From: Cladorrhinum sp. PSN259
Taxonomy: Eukaryota; Ascomycota; Sordariomycetes; Sordariales; Podosporaceae
Reading direction: 5' to 3'
NCBI GenBank assembly: GCA_033725935.1
Contig: MU867095.1
Location: 248,001-312,000, forward strand
DNA: 64,000 bases
Part shown: piece after piece, positions 12,469 to 24,267 of the stretch
Position numbering within the stretch: position 1 is the first letter of the stretch
Layout: the number at the start of each line of letters is the position of its first letter
Notes under the pieces: generated by a model
Databases searched by the model: none
What the model saw: the letters and a program-made list of their open reading frames with translations, nothing else
What the model was told of the DNA's origin: nothing
Position numbers and translations under genes: made by a program

Positions 12469-15276
12469 TTAAAGAGATATAGTAACTTCGTCTCCTCCGC
12501 CAACAGACGGAACAGGCTTCAGTGTTGGGTCGTTGGCCGCGTTGGGCTTAACCAACACTTTGCCCGAAATGGTGGCCGTTCTGACCCTTTGACTCAAAGG
12601 AAGCGTGTACTTTAGCACGCCCTTCAAAATGAGTTGAAATTCAGCCTCCAAAATCCTTTCCCAGCGCTCTTGTCCTCCATAGGTACCATTGCCCGGGTTT
12701 TTAAGCCGGACTTCTCCAGTCGAGGTAGAATTACCCGAGTGGAAAAATGATCCCTCAAAAGATAAAGCGCTGTTGAATCCAGTAATTGTTCCGAGTCGCA
12801 TGTTTGGTGCTGAATCGTCCGGCGGTTGGTCGTCCGGTGAATCGTCCAGTGTTGCAAAATCCTCTCCTTTATCAACTTCCTTCGGTGGCGGTGGCCCAAT
12901 CTCTCCAGGGTGAGTATGACGCCACCACTCCGAATCACTAAGTGCTCGAGGGGATTTGGCAAACACCTCGATATCGGCAGAGTCGACCTGAACGATGACT
13001 ACGTTCGGATTGTGAGCAGATATTGTAAGGTCAAGCATAAGCTCCTGCTGGCTTGCAACCACATGTGTCATCGAAACCAAGGTAATATCGGTAAGGGGTT
13101 GTGACGTCGCAAACATGAAGCCAATAGCGCCAGAGACGACAAGTAGGAGCATCACCGTAAGCACGAGGCAGCTGGCAAACCTATTCAAGACAGATGGTGG
13201 TGACCGGTAAGTCTGGGCCTCTATCGAACGTAACGAGTGAGGATGCATCCCCCTGCGACTCCTCCCTGACCTCGATGACCGTATTGTTGAAGACTGTATT
13301 AGTGGCGTTCTCTCGTCGTCAGCCCCAGTGGTAGTATCGTCTAGATCATATCCTGCTGACAAATGGGTTCCCCTCTTTCCGTTCACCCCAGGCCGGTTGC
13401 TATATCGAGGACTTGGGGGATTAGAAGAATGTCGCGAGCTGCCGTTTCCGCCCGAGCCGGAAGCGTTAAAAGGAGAATGTTCAGCAAATAATGATGGGTG
13501 TCCGTTGCCGCCTCCGTTACGGCCCCATCGACCGAAATGGTGATGGTGTCGTGCAGGTCCGCGAGCAGAGCCAGCATTGCTTCTGCTAGTGCCCATTCCA
13601 TCCTCCTCGCCAATGATTCCCTCAAGGTTCCCGCCGTTGTAAGTATTGACAAACTTCATGCTTTTCTTCACAACCATAGGGGGGCCAGTGCTTTCCATCA
13701 CGGTATGAATCGACCGCAACCCGCTCCGATCTATCTGACTGGCCATCGACGTCGCGCTTGGCGTCCGGGAGTGGAATCGTTGTGGTCGCTCACGGACATC
13801 TGGTGGGTTAGAATCATAAACAAAAGTCTCCTCGGAATCGGAAGAATTCGCTTCCTCGACGGCGCTCGCTACCTTCGCTTCGAAGATGTCGGCTTTCGAG
13901 GAGGCTGTTCGGGTTCCTGTCAGTAAACTGCTCATGTTGCTAAAATGATACATGACAATGCTTTGTCTTCTCTTGTTGGGGATCTCCCATGGATAGCGAC
14001 CAGGCGGGCTGCCGTCTGGGCTAAGGCCACTTGGGGGGGAACGTCGCTTCTCTGAGTCTGTTGAGAATGACACCGTCGACATATGATGCCGTAATCTAGG
14101 GGGCGAAAAAGTAGAACTTTGCTTCTCACCGTTGACAGTTGTCACTGTTGGCTGCTTCCGTGACGACCTCTTTTCCTTCTTCTTTGGCCGGATCGTTTCG
14201 TTGCTGGGCTTGGTGCGCAAACTGCTAGTTGACACTTGGGCGCCCGTGCTTGGAGCCAGTGCGGCTTGGGGAATTGATGTCACCGTCTCAGTTTCTACCG
14301 TCATGCTTTGGAGTGATAAATCACCCGTCTTGCTCTTGCCCGAGATGCCCGGCCGATTTATTGATGCACTGGATTGTCTCGACGTCAGCGGCGGCGGTAT
14401 GCTGGCGGCATTGCTACCGCTTCGGCGGGCTGTCTTGATGCTGCCACTGTCACTGCCGCTGTCATTTGCCCTCGAAGAGAGGCCAAGGCCTACGAGATCG
14501 GACTGTGAAGCCTCAGAAATCATGCTGTCGTCAAGTTTTTCGGCCAACGACGAATCATCCGGACCTCTTGGTGAGCCCGGCGGACTAACTTCTTGGACCG
14601 TCTCAAGGGTTGAGGTGCTCCCTCCGCCGCCGCGCGCCGGTGTCCGTAAACCTGGAGGAATGTAGGCGTCGTCGGGATCGGTATCTGACGGTGTGTCGGG
14701 GTATTGTGGCTGCGGTGGAGTGGGTCGCTGAAGAGCAATGAGCGGCGTCTCGTGCTGGTCCGGCCGGCGCGACTGCACAAGGTTGGGCTTGTGGAGTATG
14801 GGTGGAGGTGATCGTAGCCTTGGAGAGATGGGCCACCGGGGTGATTCTCGCACGTGTTCCATGTATGTCGGCGACTTGACAGACACACCAACATTCGAGC
14901 TCGGGTCAGAGGCGGAGGAGTGGAAGGTGGGGATATTGGCGGACGATAACGTCGTTGGGGTGGATGGTAAGGGAGCCGGATTGTATTGGCTTCCTGTTCG
15001 CGTCGGACTGAGATCCTGCGCACTGTTTTTTCTCGAGCGGCTGGCGGCATTTACTGAGGAAGATCGCGAATTGGTAGTGGTTCGCAGCAAGGGGCCTGTT
15101 GGGGAGTGTTCGCGAGACTGGAGTGGCGAGGCTTGGACCGACGATGCGGGGGACGTGGCAGAGGTCTGCGACGTCAACTTTGAGGGCCACGAGTCGGTTT
15201 TTTGGGTTATTGTTGCCGAGCTGTCAGTGGATTCGCGGGATAGCGTGGGATGTGGAGGTGAGTTCCCAGTCGGCAT
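12469..15276 (-). CDS. vac7: Vac7-like vacuolar PI(3,5)P2 regulator
   Basis: Predicted 935-residue single-exon protein matching fungal Vac7, the vacuole-membrane activator of the Fab1 PI3P 5-kinase complex that controls vacuole size and stress-induced PI(3,5)P2. Residues 1 to about 690 are disordered and rich in Ser, Pro and Thr, as in the family. One transmembrane helix follows at about 694-720 (LNRFASCLVLTVMLLLVVSG). The last ~215 residues form the conserved lumenal domain (SQPLTDITLVSMTHVVAS..., LDLTISAHNPNVVIVQVDS) ending DEVTISL. The start is the first ATG in frame, at 15276. The frame stays open for 65 more codons upstream but only to a TTG, so a short upstream exon cannot be excluded. 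It converges with ATG2. Confidence 0.88.
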   Translation of the reverse strand: MPTGNSPPHPTLSRESTDSSATITQKTDSWPSKLTSQTSATSPASSVQASPLQSREHSPTGPLLRTTTNSRSSSVNAASRSRKNSAQDLSPTRTGSQYNPAPLPSTPTTLSSANIPTFHSSASDPSSNVGVSVKSPTYMEHVRESPRWPISPRLRSPPPILHKPNLVQSRRPDQHETPLIALQRPTPPQPQYPDTPSDTDPDDAYIPPGLRTPARGGGGSTSTLETVQEVSPPGSPRGPDDSSLAEKLDDSMISEASQSDLVGLGLSSRANDSGSDSGSIKTARRSGSNAASIPPPLTSRQSSASINRPGISGKSKTGDLSLQSMTVETETVTSIPQAALAPSTGAQVSTSSLRTKPSNETIRPKKKEKRSSRKQPTVTTVNGEKQSSTFSPPRLRHHMSTVSFSTDSEKRRSPPSGLSPDGSPPGRYPWEIPNKRRQSIVMYHFSNMSSLLTGTRTASSKADIFEAKVASAVEEANSSDSEETFVYDSNPPDVRERPQRFHSRTPSATSMASQIDRSGLRSIHTVMESTGPPMVVKKSMKFVNTYNGGNLEGIIGEEDGMGTSRSNAGSARGPARHHHHFGRWGRNGGGNGHPSLFAEHSPFNASGSGGNGSSRHSSNPPSPRYSNRPGVNGKRGTHLSAGYDLDDTTTGADDERTPLIQSSTIRSSRSGRSRRGMHPHSLRSIEAQTYRSPPSVLNRFASCLVLTVMLLLVVSGAIGFMFATSQPLTDITLVSMTHVVASQQELMLDLTISAHNPNVVIVQVDSADIEVFAKSPRALSDSEWWRHTHPGEIGPPPPKEVDKGEDFATLDDSPDDQPPDDSAPNMRLGTITGFNSALSFEGSFFHSGNSTSTGEVRLKNPGNGTYGGQERWERILEAEFQLILKGVLKYTLPLSQRVRTATISGKVLVKPNAANDPTLKPVPSVGGGDEVTISL

Positions 15277-18200
15277 GTTGGGCGAATTGCAGCATGCGCC
15301 TGGTCTGAAGGAGGGGGGAGGAGACGAGCGAGGAATGATGGGTCTCGACCACACACATGCCAGGGCTGGTCTTAGCTGCTCTGAGTCGACAAGGCCCAGT
15401 AACTCATGATGGGGTCCGACATGCAACGGCGGTGATTCTCTCTTCAAGGGTTCTCTGGGGAAGTGAGACAAGAGGCTTGTTGAGCAGCAGGACTATTACC
15501 GGATGGGTTGGTCGCTACGAGGCAGGTAGGTACGTAGTCGGATCACTGCCACAGTTGGGGGATTCGTGGGAAATTCGTAAAACAACCGACTAAGAAATGT
15601 TCCGTTCGCGCGCTATCTTTTGTGTCAAAGATGGATAATTCGATGCAGTATCCGTAGATGCGCGAGTGATGCGATGCGTGATGTGATGCGTGGATCGTGG
15701 ATGGGTATGCGTGGATGAAGACGGGGATAATGGATGATGTCGTTGGTCAGGGCCACTACCAAGTACACAGCAGCCCAAGCTTTGGTTCCTTGTGCAGTGA
15801 GAGTGCAGGCACGAGCGGGCAGGGGTGTGATGGGTGTGGCCGAGATGGGCTTGGCGAGTGGAGGGTGTGTGCTGGCATACCCTCCCGTCCTTTTCGCCGT
15901 TTTGGGCTCGATTATTTCTTGTTTTTTTTTCACCTTCAAAAGACTCAATTCAGCGATTTTTACAGATAAACATTTTCTCCGTTCCCAGAAAAGGGCCAGT
16001 TTCCAGGGTTTTGGAGGCGGGATTCCGGGAAAGTTGGGACGGAGATGGGGTCCGGCCATTCATCATCACACAATCTACTGAAAGTACGGATGTACCTTTC
16101 TCTGTTGAAGGTGATGAGAACCGACGAGAAAGAACGACCTGACACTTTACAAATCGCAGGCAGCCCCTGAGAAGATGACACGGTACATGTGTGAGCGGAC
16201 TGGTACGCCATGTAACCGATCTTCAAAGCGCTCCCATTGAGGAACATGTGTAGCTTGAGGTACCTGGGTCAGACGACATGTCCTCGTGCTCCACTCCACT
16301 CTCACCTCCAGGTTGGCAAGGTCTCAATTCCAGAAATTCTTCCCCACCAATCCGGCTGCGCGGCGCGTCCCAAAAAAACTTTGTCCAACCTGTCGGCGGA
16401 GGGCATCGCTGGGCAGGTGTTAAGGCGGTACTTTATCCAGACTTTATCGTGGTTTCAATTGGGCAGCAAGCAGTTCCCTCACAAGCCGTTTGCTGTCGAC
16501 GGGAATTGCAGCAGAGTGCAGAAGTGCGAATTGCTTGCAGCATGCGTTTGCTCAAGAGTGCATCCGTTCATACAGTGCAGCGGTGGAGGCACACTTCCCG
16601 AAAAGTCGTGACGACATTCTGTCCTCAAGCTATTTTCATGACTAAAAAGGCCAATACAAACGACAATATCTGCAACGAGCAAGATGTCGAGGTCTTTCAT
16701 GTTCCGGTCTATGGAATCATCATGACAGTTATATAATAACCCACTTCATAGTAGAGCCATTGCATGCTCAACTCCCGATTCGGCGTTTTCTCATTGTTTG
16801 CATGGTGGAGAGGCACAGAACGGTGGCACCGATCAGCGCATTACGCGTTCATGTTGATAATGCTGTCAAACGTCCGGTACGCCTCAGGGTTCTCGTCTTG
16901 CTCATCTTTTCCCGAAGGCGCAAGCCTAGGGAACAGGCCGTTGAGTTAAAATATGGGTGCCTCGACCGGTGTCTCATCCTTCCTGGGAGGAAATGTACCG
17001 TCTTATCAACCCCGCAACACCACGGCTGGAGGCACTCAGCCTCTCAAAAACGGCCAAGTGGAAGGGTCACATCGCCCAGAGACACACCACAACTCGGCCG
17101 TTTACAGCCGGGCTAGTTTTCTCTTTTATTCTATTTCTTTGAATTCACAGCCAACCCTACATTTAAATAGAAGCCAAGGTTGCCCATTGCCAACTTTATC
17201 CTTTTTTTTCTTTCTTTTTTTGCTGACCATATCGTCCGCGGATGTATGCGGCAGGTTGAGCCACACCAGTAAGCCGACCGTCCCGGCAAGGGCCGAATGC
17301 TAGCCTCCCTCCCCAGGGACTGCCGTCTGCCGAGAAACGATGGAAGGCCTGTCAGCAAACCTCATGGAAAAGCGGCGTGTCTGAGAGGGATGAGAAGAAA
17401 AAGTTTTCTTTTTCGATTCCTTCACTAACTCCCTCATGCAATACACCGTATCGGGTGCTGTTTGCCTGACACTCTGAAACCACACTCCAAAAAACGGCGC
17501 AAACAGGTGACAGTGGTTGAAATATTTCCCAAAACCACGCACTCTCAATCTGCCCTTTATGCCAACGACTGCATGACACGTGGTGAAGGTGGGTAAGGTA
17601 GGAGAGGTAGGGCAGGCAGAAGAGATGGGGGGACGACGGGCTGCAGCAAACCACATTCCGCACAAAGTGATTCCGTCCCGGCTCTTGCTCCTTTATTGGA
17701 GCATTGCTGCCTTTCTGTAACCACACGGAACCAGATAATGCCCCATATCGAGGAATTGAGGCGTTCAAGTCACCAGACTGCGCAGGAACCCGTCATTGTC
17801 ACTGGCTGGGCGTGCGCCTCTTGTTGGGGGCTCTAGGACCAAATCCCCCGCCCTTCTGACCGCTTTCAACCCATCACAATGGCCCACGATGCACACGACG
17901 CCCATGACTTAGACGGAGCGTGGGGGAGGCTGTCGTCGTTGGCCGAGGGCAGCCGACAACCCCGAGCACTGAGACATCAAGACTCAACTCCGGCTCCGGG
18001 AAGGCTGACTTGGCTCTTCTTTGGCGTCTCATCATTTTTTTGACTCAACTCAACTATTTTGAGAGATATGCAGAGATGATGTGATTTCCTATCGACAAAT
18101 TTTTTTTAAGCAATGGTCGCTGAGCTGTCGTCGCCCAATACGACATCGCTTGCATGCTATCTGCTTAAGGTGTCTCATCACATATCAATATGTCTCTCAC

Positions 18201-18689
18201 TTGCTTTCATAGGATTTTGAGAAGAAATTATTCACGCTGTTCGGCAACTGGATGTCCCGCTGAGAGGCTCTGCTTCACCCAGATGATGCACGCCATTTCA
18301 GAGACCTAATTGGTCAACTCATACGACACCTCTCACAGCCTGCCGTCCACCTAGTGTAGTCTCTTGTCCATCCAAGTTTGATGCTATTCACAATTCTCAT
18401 CCCATGAGCTGGTATGGTAGTCGCGGATACCCAACCTCTCAAACAAATCTGTTTTATTAGCTCATCCACGATTTCTCTAGTGAGAATGACGTTTTCACGC
18501 CCTTCCGACGACCGGCAGTAAGACGACCGGCAGGGGTGGACCCGAAAGCAGAAGGCTTGGGGTTTGAGTCACATAAACTAATCTATATTGATATCTGGAG
18601 TTTCAGAATTGTTTACTCACATTGTACAGAGCGCAAAGGGACTCTATAGCTTCATCAAACAAGTACACACGCTCAAAACAGCGCCGAAA
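15277..18689. other. Long divergent intergenic region, VAC7/NAT
   Basis: About 3.4 kb between divergent genes. Many overlapping open frames of 60-150 codons occur on both strands, but none shows a recognisable domain, consistent start or splice structure. The left part is the VAC7 leader. A short direct repeat of GACGACCGGCAG lies near 18514-18535. No tRNA cloverleaf was found. Confidence 0.5.
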
Positions 18690-19670
18690 ATGGACTCGGC
18701 CTACTCCCGGGAGCAGCTATCCCAATACCTCACTCACATCGGCCTACCTCCATTCTTTCAGCCCTCTCACAGTCCTCCACCAGTCCTTGACCTCACTTAC
18801 CTCACCGCCCTCTTCGTCCACCAGATCACCACATTCCCTTACGAGAACCTCTCGATTCACTACTGCCCCAAACATGAGATCATCATTGAGCCCCAGGCCT
18901 TGTTTGATAAAATGGTCACAGCCAACCGTGGACGCGGCGGATACTGCATGGAACTCTCAATCCTCTTCAACCACATCCTCCGTGCTCTAGGGTTCGCCGT
19001 CCACCTCACTGGAGTCCGCATCCGCCCAAGACCGGTCAACAACGAACCCTCAGGAACCTATTACTCTGGTCTAGTCCATCTGGTCAACATCGTACAGCTC
19101 GACGGTCAGAAATACGCTCTGGACGTCGGGTTTGGTGGGGACGGTCCTACCTTCCCGATGCCTTTGGTCCCAGAGGTTGTACACCACAACTCAATCGGCA
19201 CCCAGGAAATCAGGTACATCAGGGGCTTTATCTCTAACCAGCGGTTCCAGGACGAGTCAAAGGGGGCTCTCAAAAACTGGATCTACCAGTACCGGAACTC
19301 TGCGAACAAGGAGTGGAACAGTTACTACGCTTTCAATGATTGTTGCGAGTTCTTCGAGGAGGATTTTGTACATCTGAGTTATTTCCTCAGTAAGAGCCCG
19401 GATAGTCATCAAACTTGGAGGGTTCTAGGTATTCGATTCTTGAGGGAAGGAGAGGGGGTGGATGCGAAGGTTGTGGGAAAGGTGATGTTGAGTGTCGCAG
19501 ATGTGAAGAGAAACTTGACTGGCAAGACCGAACTGGTCAAAGTTTGTAAGACCGAGGAGGAGAGGGTGGAAATTCTGAGAGAATTGTTTGGAATTGAGTT
19601 GACCGAGGAGGAGGTTATTGGTATGAAGGGGTGGAGGGCCGAGTTGAAGGGCGATGAGGTGCTGAACTGA
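18690..19670 (+). CDS. Arylamine N-acetyltransferase
   Basis: Predicted 326-residue, intronless NAT, a cytosolic enzyme that moves an acyl group from acetyl-CoA (or malonyl-CoA in some fungi) to arylamines. The Cys-His-Asp triad is complete: Cys86 in RGRGGYCMEL, His130 in SGLVHLVNIV and Asp145 in ALDVGFGGDG. The start ATG at 18690 gives the family-typical beginning; the open frame extends 34 codons upstream only to a TTG. In Fusarium, close relatives (FDB2/NAT1) detoxify plant benzoxazolinone breakdown products. Nothing in this neighbourhood supports such a pathway, so the substrate is open. The C-terminal 60 residues are Lys/Glu-rich and less conserved. Confidence 0.93.
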   Translation: MDSAYSREQLSQYLTHIGLPPFFQPSHSPPPVLDLTYLTALFVHQITTFPYENLSIHYCPKHEIIIEPQALFDKMVTANRGRGGYCMELSILFNHILRALGFAVHLTGVRIRPRPVNNEPSGTYYSGLVHLVNIVQLDGQKYALDVGFGGDGPTFPMPLVPEVVHHNSIGTQEIRYIRGFISNQRFQDESKGALKNWIYQYRNSANKEWNSYYAFNDCCEFFEEDFVHLSYFLSKSPDSHQTWRVLGIRFLREGEGVDAKVVGKVMLSVADVKRNLTGKTELVKVCKTEEERVEILRELFGIELTEEEVIGMKGWRAELKGDEVLN

Positions 19671-20857
19671 ATTATTGAAACTGTTCGACAGTAAATAGGT
19701 GAGTGGTTTCTTCCGGCGTTTTGACTTTCTTTTTCATGGGCAATTTGCTATACAGGTAAGTAGATGGACAGAATAGAGTACAGTACAAACAAATGAGAAA
19801 GATTTCACGCTATCTAAACGAGAGGCTGCGCGTGTGTGTCATAACTCATCATCAGCCTCAACTCTTACGAACTTTGAACTGGTAAACCATACCAACAACC
19901 CATATCCTATTATTATCTCAATCAAATCTGGCAATACACTTTTTTTTCTTTCTTTCCCCTCTCGTCGTTATCTCAAACAGATCTACAGTGCATCCCGCAC
20001 ATTCCTGTTTATCACGCATATGTCACGGCCCGCTCCCTCCCGTCCCGCAAATCACAAGAACCAGAGAATCAAAACCTAAACAAATAATGCCAAGTCCCCT
20101 TTTCCTTTTCCTGTCCTTTCCTATTATTACCCCAAAGATAGAATTTTCATTTACATTGAGAAAATAAGTAAATAATGGCAGGTAGGTTGGTTGGTATTAT
20201 ATGCGCAATGGCTGACTAACAAAGAAAGCAAAGGGGGCCCGGGATGGATGCAAAGAATCCCACTCGGACCAAATTTTGTTTTCAACAGCTACCTAACCAA
20301 CCTTTTTTACCTTTCTTTTTTCCAAAACTAATAAAAAACTAATAAGCCATGTATTCCTCTTAAATAAAAAGCAAAAGTCTATTTTTCCTCCTTCCCTTGT
20401 CCCCGTCCCGCCACCAAACCAAATCGTTAACAAAAACCCCAACCTTCAAACCCCTTCCAACCCTCCCTCCTACATAAACCAATCCTCAACATTCAAACCA
20501 TCACATACGACCATACCCCCATGAAAACTCGGCATCCCGTCCGCTCTGCCCTAGATAAACATGGGAGGGCCAGATTAGTACCCAGGTGGGTGACCACTGA
20601 GGAATCCCTGGTGTTGTATGTCATTTTCATTTTTTGAGTCAAAAAATGACCCCATTCACAAAACAGGGACATACCTTGCCTGCCACTACAACAACAAAAC
20701 AAACGAGTATCAACAAAGCCATCGTTATTATAATCTATAAAGAGTTTCGTCTCCAACACTCCAAAACACCAATTATTCCCAATAATATCTACCTTTTTCT
20801 CAGACACCATCTATATACCTTTTTGTTTTGGCCGCTTTCCCTATTGTTTACCATAAA
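19671..20857. other. Convergent intergenic region, NAT/desaturase
   Basis: About 1.2 kb of 3' flanking sequence, T-rich and A-rich with many short homopolymers. No gene, RNA or repeat structure is supported here. Confidence 0.6.
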
Positions 20858-22146
20858 CTAAGCCTCAATCTCATCATCATCCCACTCTGCAACCTTGGCG
20901 ACCGGTGTAGCTGTCTTGTTCCCGCCACCAACGACTCTCCCTCCTTGCTTCCTCTTGACTCTGCTCGTCATGCCAACGTTCTCATCAAAAATGAACTGCC
21001 AGAGCACATACACCCAGCTCTCGTGCCTCGGCAGATCCTGGTAGAACTCCTTGGCGATGGTGTTCAACTTGTGCAGCCTCGTCCAGGGAATCGCAGGGAA
21101 ATCGTGATGCTCATTGTGCAGTCCCACGTTATAAGTGAAAAAATTCAGGGGACCATAATAAGAAAACGTCTCAGGAATGGCGACCCCGTTTCCGGGGTCC
21201 TTCGCCTCGGGAGTGACAGTCTCGTACACATAGTGTTCGGCGATAAAGTGCCCCGCCGTTGGGTGAAGGCTGCCTGCAAGGAAGGAGGAAAGGATGAGGT
21301 AGAAAAGCGAGTTGAGGGAGAAGTAGGTGACGAGGAGGTAGTCAAAGGTGAACTGGACGAGGATGTTGAGGTAGTGCACACCCGTAAGAGGGACTCGGTA
21401 GATTGCCATCGGACGCAAGGCGTAAAAGAGAATTTGGAAGGTGCAGAAGAAGGCCTTGCCGAGGATGGAGTCGAGAAAGACTGCTTCAAAGGCTGTGGGG
21501 AGGTCGGTGTCGAGGCCGTCGACGCCTAGGGATTTGTGGTGGGTTAGGTGGTAGGGCTGGAAAATGGGCCAACCAATTAGCAATGTGAGTGTTTTGCGAG
21601 GAACGCGCAGAGAAAAAAACATACCCTGAAAGAAGCACTGTATGGAATACCAATGGGAAGATTGGCAAACATGGCAAACAGGCGGTTGGCCTGGGGTGAC
21701 CTGAAGGCCAGATTATGCGAGATCTCGTGGATGGCGAGGAAGAGGTTCTGGTTCGAGGTCGCGCCGATTAAGTATGCGGTCGCCCAAAACTTCCATGACA
21801 GGAAAGAGGTGTCTCGGAGGAGGTAGGCGCAGAGCACTTGCAGGCCGACGACGCCGGCGACGACATATTTCGTTAATGGTTCGTGGCCGCATAGCTTGGT
21901 GACCTGGAAGACATCAGAGAATTAGCCAATTGGGTAGAAGTTTACAACTCGTGCGAGACATACCTCTGGGTGCGCCTTGATGATTGCCAGGCGGCGGGTT
22001 CTGTGCGGCTCCTCGGTGTAAGTCCAGAAGAAATCATGCTCCTTTTGGTCTTCAGCGGGCTTTGGCTGCGCGCCGTTGGAGTTTCCGTTGGCCGTCTCCT
22101 TGCGCTTGACGGCGCCATTGCGCTTTGAGGTCGCTGAAGAAGCCAT
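20858..22146 (-). CDS. Sphingolipid delta(4)-desaturase (DES1 type)
   Basis: Predicted 386-residue ER membrane di-iron enzyme that introduces the C4-C5 double bond into dihydroceramide, feeding the fungal glucosylceramide branch. Exons: 22146-21964, 21903-21625, 21556-20858. The introns are 60 and 68 nt, phase 0, GTATGT...AG. The N-terminal lipid-DES signature DFFWTYTEEPHRTRR (residues 39-52) is present. All three histidine boxes are seen: HEISH (120-124), H157...HH (160-161, in HLTHHKSLG) and HNEHH (301-305). Several hydrophobic segments span the membrane. The C-terminus is basic then acidic (RVKRKQGGR...DDDEIEA). Divergent from the broken aldo-keto reductase. Confidence 0.95.
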
Positions 22147-23063
22147 GATTATTGAATGGACTTTTTACGAGCTAAACAAGAGGAAGCCGCAAGACCAGCT
22201 TGACGGGAAGACAAGAGGTGTGGTGGTTTGGAGGTGGTCGTGGACCCTTGGGGCTGGACCTCAGCAATTTCACGGTTCTGGGCGCGTTGGCAGACAGGGG
22301 AAACGCAGCCCTGGAGTCCAAAGTTGCCCCAAATAGCGGGGCTTCCGTTGCAGCTGGGCCCAATCAGAGAGTCAATTGGCCCATGCTCCAACAATCGATA
22401 AAGATCAAAAAGGGGCACCCCATCGTTCCAGAAGCTTGTCAAAATGGTCGGTCGAGATGAGAGATCGGATGATACCGTGATGATTTTATCTTGACAATAC
22501 CCAATCATCATTTTTAGATTCGCAGTCTCCTTTGCAGATCTTTCCATTTTAGCTCAAGTTGAATTCGTACTGATTGTCAGGTCATTTTCCCCTCCTTGCG
22601 TCAGTTCATTTGCTCTTTTCTTAAGTTGGCAATTACAATTCCAGTCGCATCTTTTGAATGCGTTCATCAACTGAGCACGAAGGCGTTTGACTATGATCTT
22701 AGTATTTATACACAACTTTAGTCTCTGAGGATGACAACATCTTCCCCTATATCGGAGGTGAATTCCAAGCCAAGCTCTGCAATAGACATAACAGCCATTA
22801 TAGTCCCAATGGCGCGATCAACTATCCACTCGATGCCCTCTGCTAGTACAGTCTTTTGCAGGGAAGCTACTAAATACTATAGAGGAGTATAGTGAAGAAA
22901 TGTGTAGTTCCCTCCCACAAACTAGGGTGAGTTCGTCCTTCGGACGACTTGTGACCGGCCTGTCGTGATACCAACATCTATAACATGACGTCGAACAATC
23001 TCCCCGTGTCATATATGTGAACCTACGTAGATACGATCCCCAATTCTAGATCCATCAGCCATC
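22147..23063. other. Divergent promoter region, desaturase/aldo-keto reductase
   Basis: 917 bases shared by two divergent genes. No further gene was found. A small perfect hairpin (TCGTCC-TTC-GGACGA near 22931) is visible but has no assigned role. Confidence 0.5.
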
Positions 23064-24267
23064 ATGTCCAAACCAGAAGATCTCCCGGATATGGAGTACC
23101 GTTATCTTGGCCGCTCCGGTCTCCAAGTATCCGCGATCTCACTCGGCGGTTGGCTCACCTATGGCGGGCACGTAGATCGTGAAGGTACCTACGCCTGCAT
23201 GAAAGCCGCCTACGATGCTGGCATCAACTTCTTTGACTGCGCCGAAGGGTACGCAGACGGCGAATCTGAAAGGGTCATGGGCGAAGCCATCAAGAAGTTT
23301 GGCTGGAAGCGCAACGACCTCGTAATATCTACCAAGGTATCTCCTTCTTTCTTTTCTCGCTCTCTCTGTGTCTCTGTAGCCCTTAATGCCCTCTCCAAGA
23401 TCTACTTCGGAGCCGCCCACGGAACCCGCAAACCAAACAACACCGGCCTCTCCCGCAAACACATCCTCGAAGGCATCACCAACTCCTTGTGCCGGCTCCA
23501 GCTGGACTACGTAGACCTTATCTACGCCCACAGACCAGACCGCAACACGCCCCTCGAAGAAACGGTCCGAACCTTCAACCACCTCATCGACACGGGGAAA
23601 GCCCTCTACTAGGGAACATCAGAATGGGACGCAGACGAAATAGCTCAGGCCTGGCGGTACGCGGACAAGCTGAACCTCATCGGTCGTAATGGGTAATTTC
23701 TCCCCATTCCGTTTTTTCCTACTGTTAATACCTCCTTTTTACTAAAATTGAGTTATAATTTTTTTTAATATTTTTTTTACAGAGCAACCGCGATATAACC
23801 TCCCAGAGCGACAAAACGTCGAAAGGGCCCTCGCCCACTTGACCTCGGACCCCTCAGTAAAATTAGGCCTGACAACTTTCTCCCCCTTGAAGCAGGGCAT
23901 CCTGTCTGGTAAATACAAAGCAGGGGGCCACCACATCCCTCCAAACTCCCGGTTCACGCAGACTCAACTAGAGTTCATCGCCGGATTCTGGAAGCGCACG
24001 GGAAAAGAAGAGTTTCAAGCGACCGTAGAGCTCGTCTCGAGACTCGAACCGATAGCTGCTGAACTCAACATCTCCCTCAGCGTCTTGGCTCTGGCCTGGG
24101 TCCTTGCGAACCCAAACGTCAGTTCAGCCATTACTGGCGCCAGTTCCCCCGAGTAGGTATACGAAAATGTCCAAGCGGTAAAGGCATACAAGTTGTTGAC
24201 CAAGGGAGTGCTGGACGATATTGATCAGGTTTTGGGTAATAAACCGCCGGGTGCTGTTTATTGGTGA
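23064..24267 (+). pseudogene. Aldo-keto reductase (Kv-beta subunit-like), inactivated
   Basis: Related to the NADPH-dependent aldo-keto reductases of the potassium channel beta-subunit group. Exon 1 is 23064-23336; intron 1 is 23337-23399; exon 2 starts at 23400 (IYFGAAHGTRK); a second intron ends at 23782; the last exon runs to a TGA at 24265-24267 after GAVYW. Catalytic elements are present: FFDCAEGYADG (Asp and Tyr), ISTK (Lys), DLIYAHRPD (His). Two in-frame TAG codons break it. The first, at 23610-23612, sits where relatives have Trp (GKALY-W-GTSEW). The second, at 24154-24156, sits where relatives have Gln (SSPE-Q-VYENVQA). Both are CpA-to-TpA type changes. The exon 2/intron 2 junction also fits the family poorly. 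A sequencing error is possible but would have to occur twice. Sequence between the breaks is well conserved, so inactivation looks recent. Confidence 0.85.

Noticed and set aside
15625..17768. Many overlapping frames of 60-150 codons between VAC7 and NAT
   Set aside because: No conserved motif, inconsistent strands and frequent non-ATG starts; GC-rich promoter sequence gives such frames by chance.
18510..18540. Repeated GACGACCGGCAG upstream of NAT as a possible operator or repeat array
   Set aside because: Only two adjacent copies; too little to call a regulatory array.
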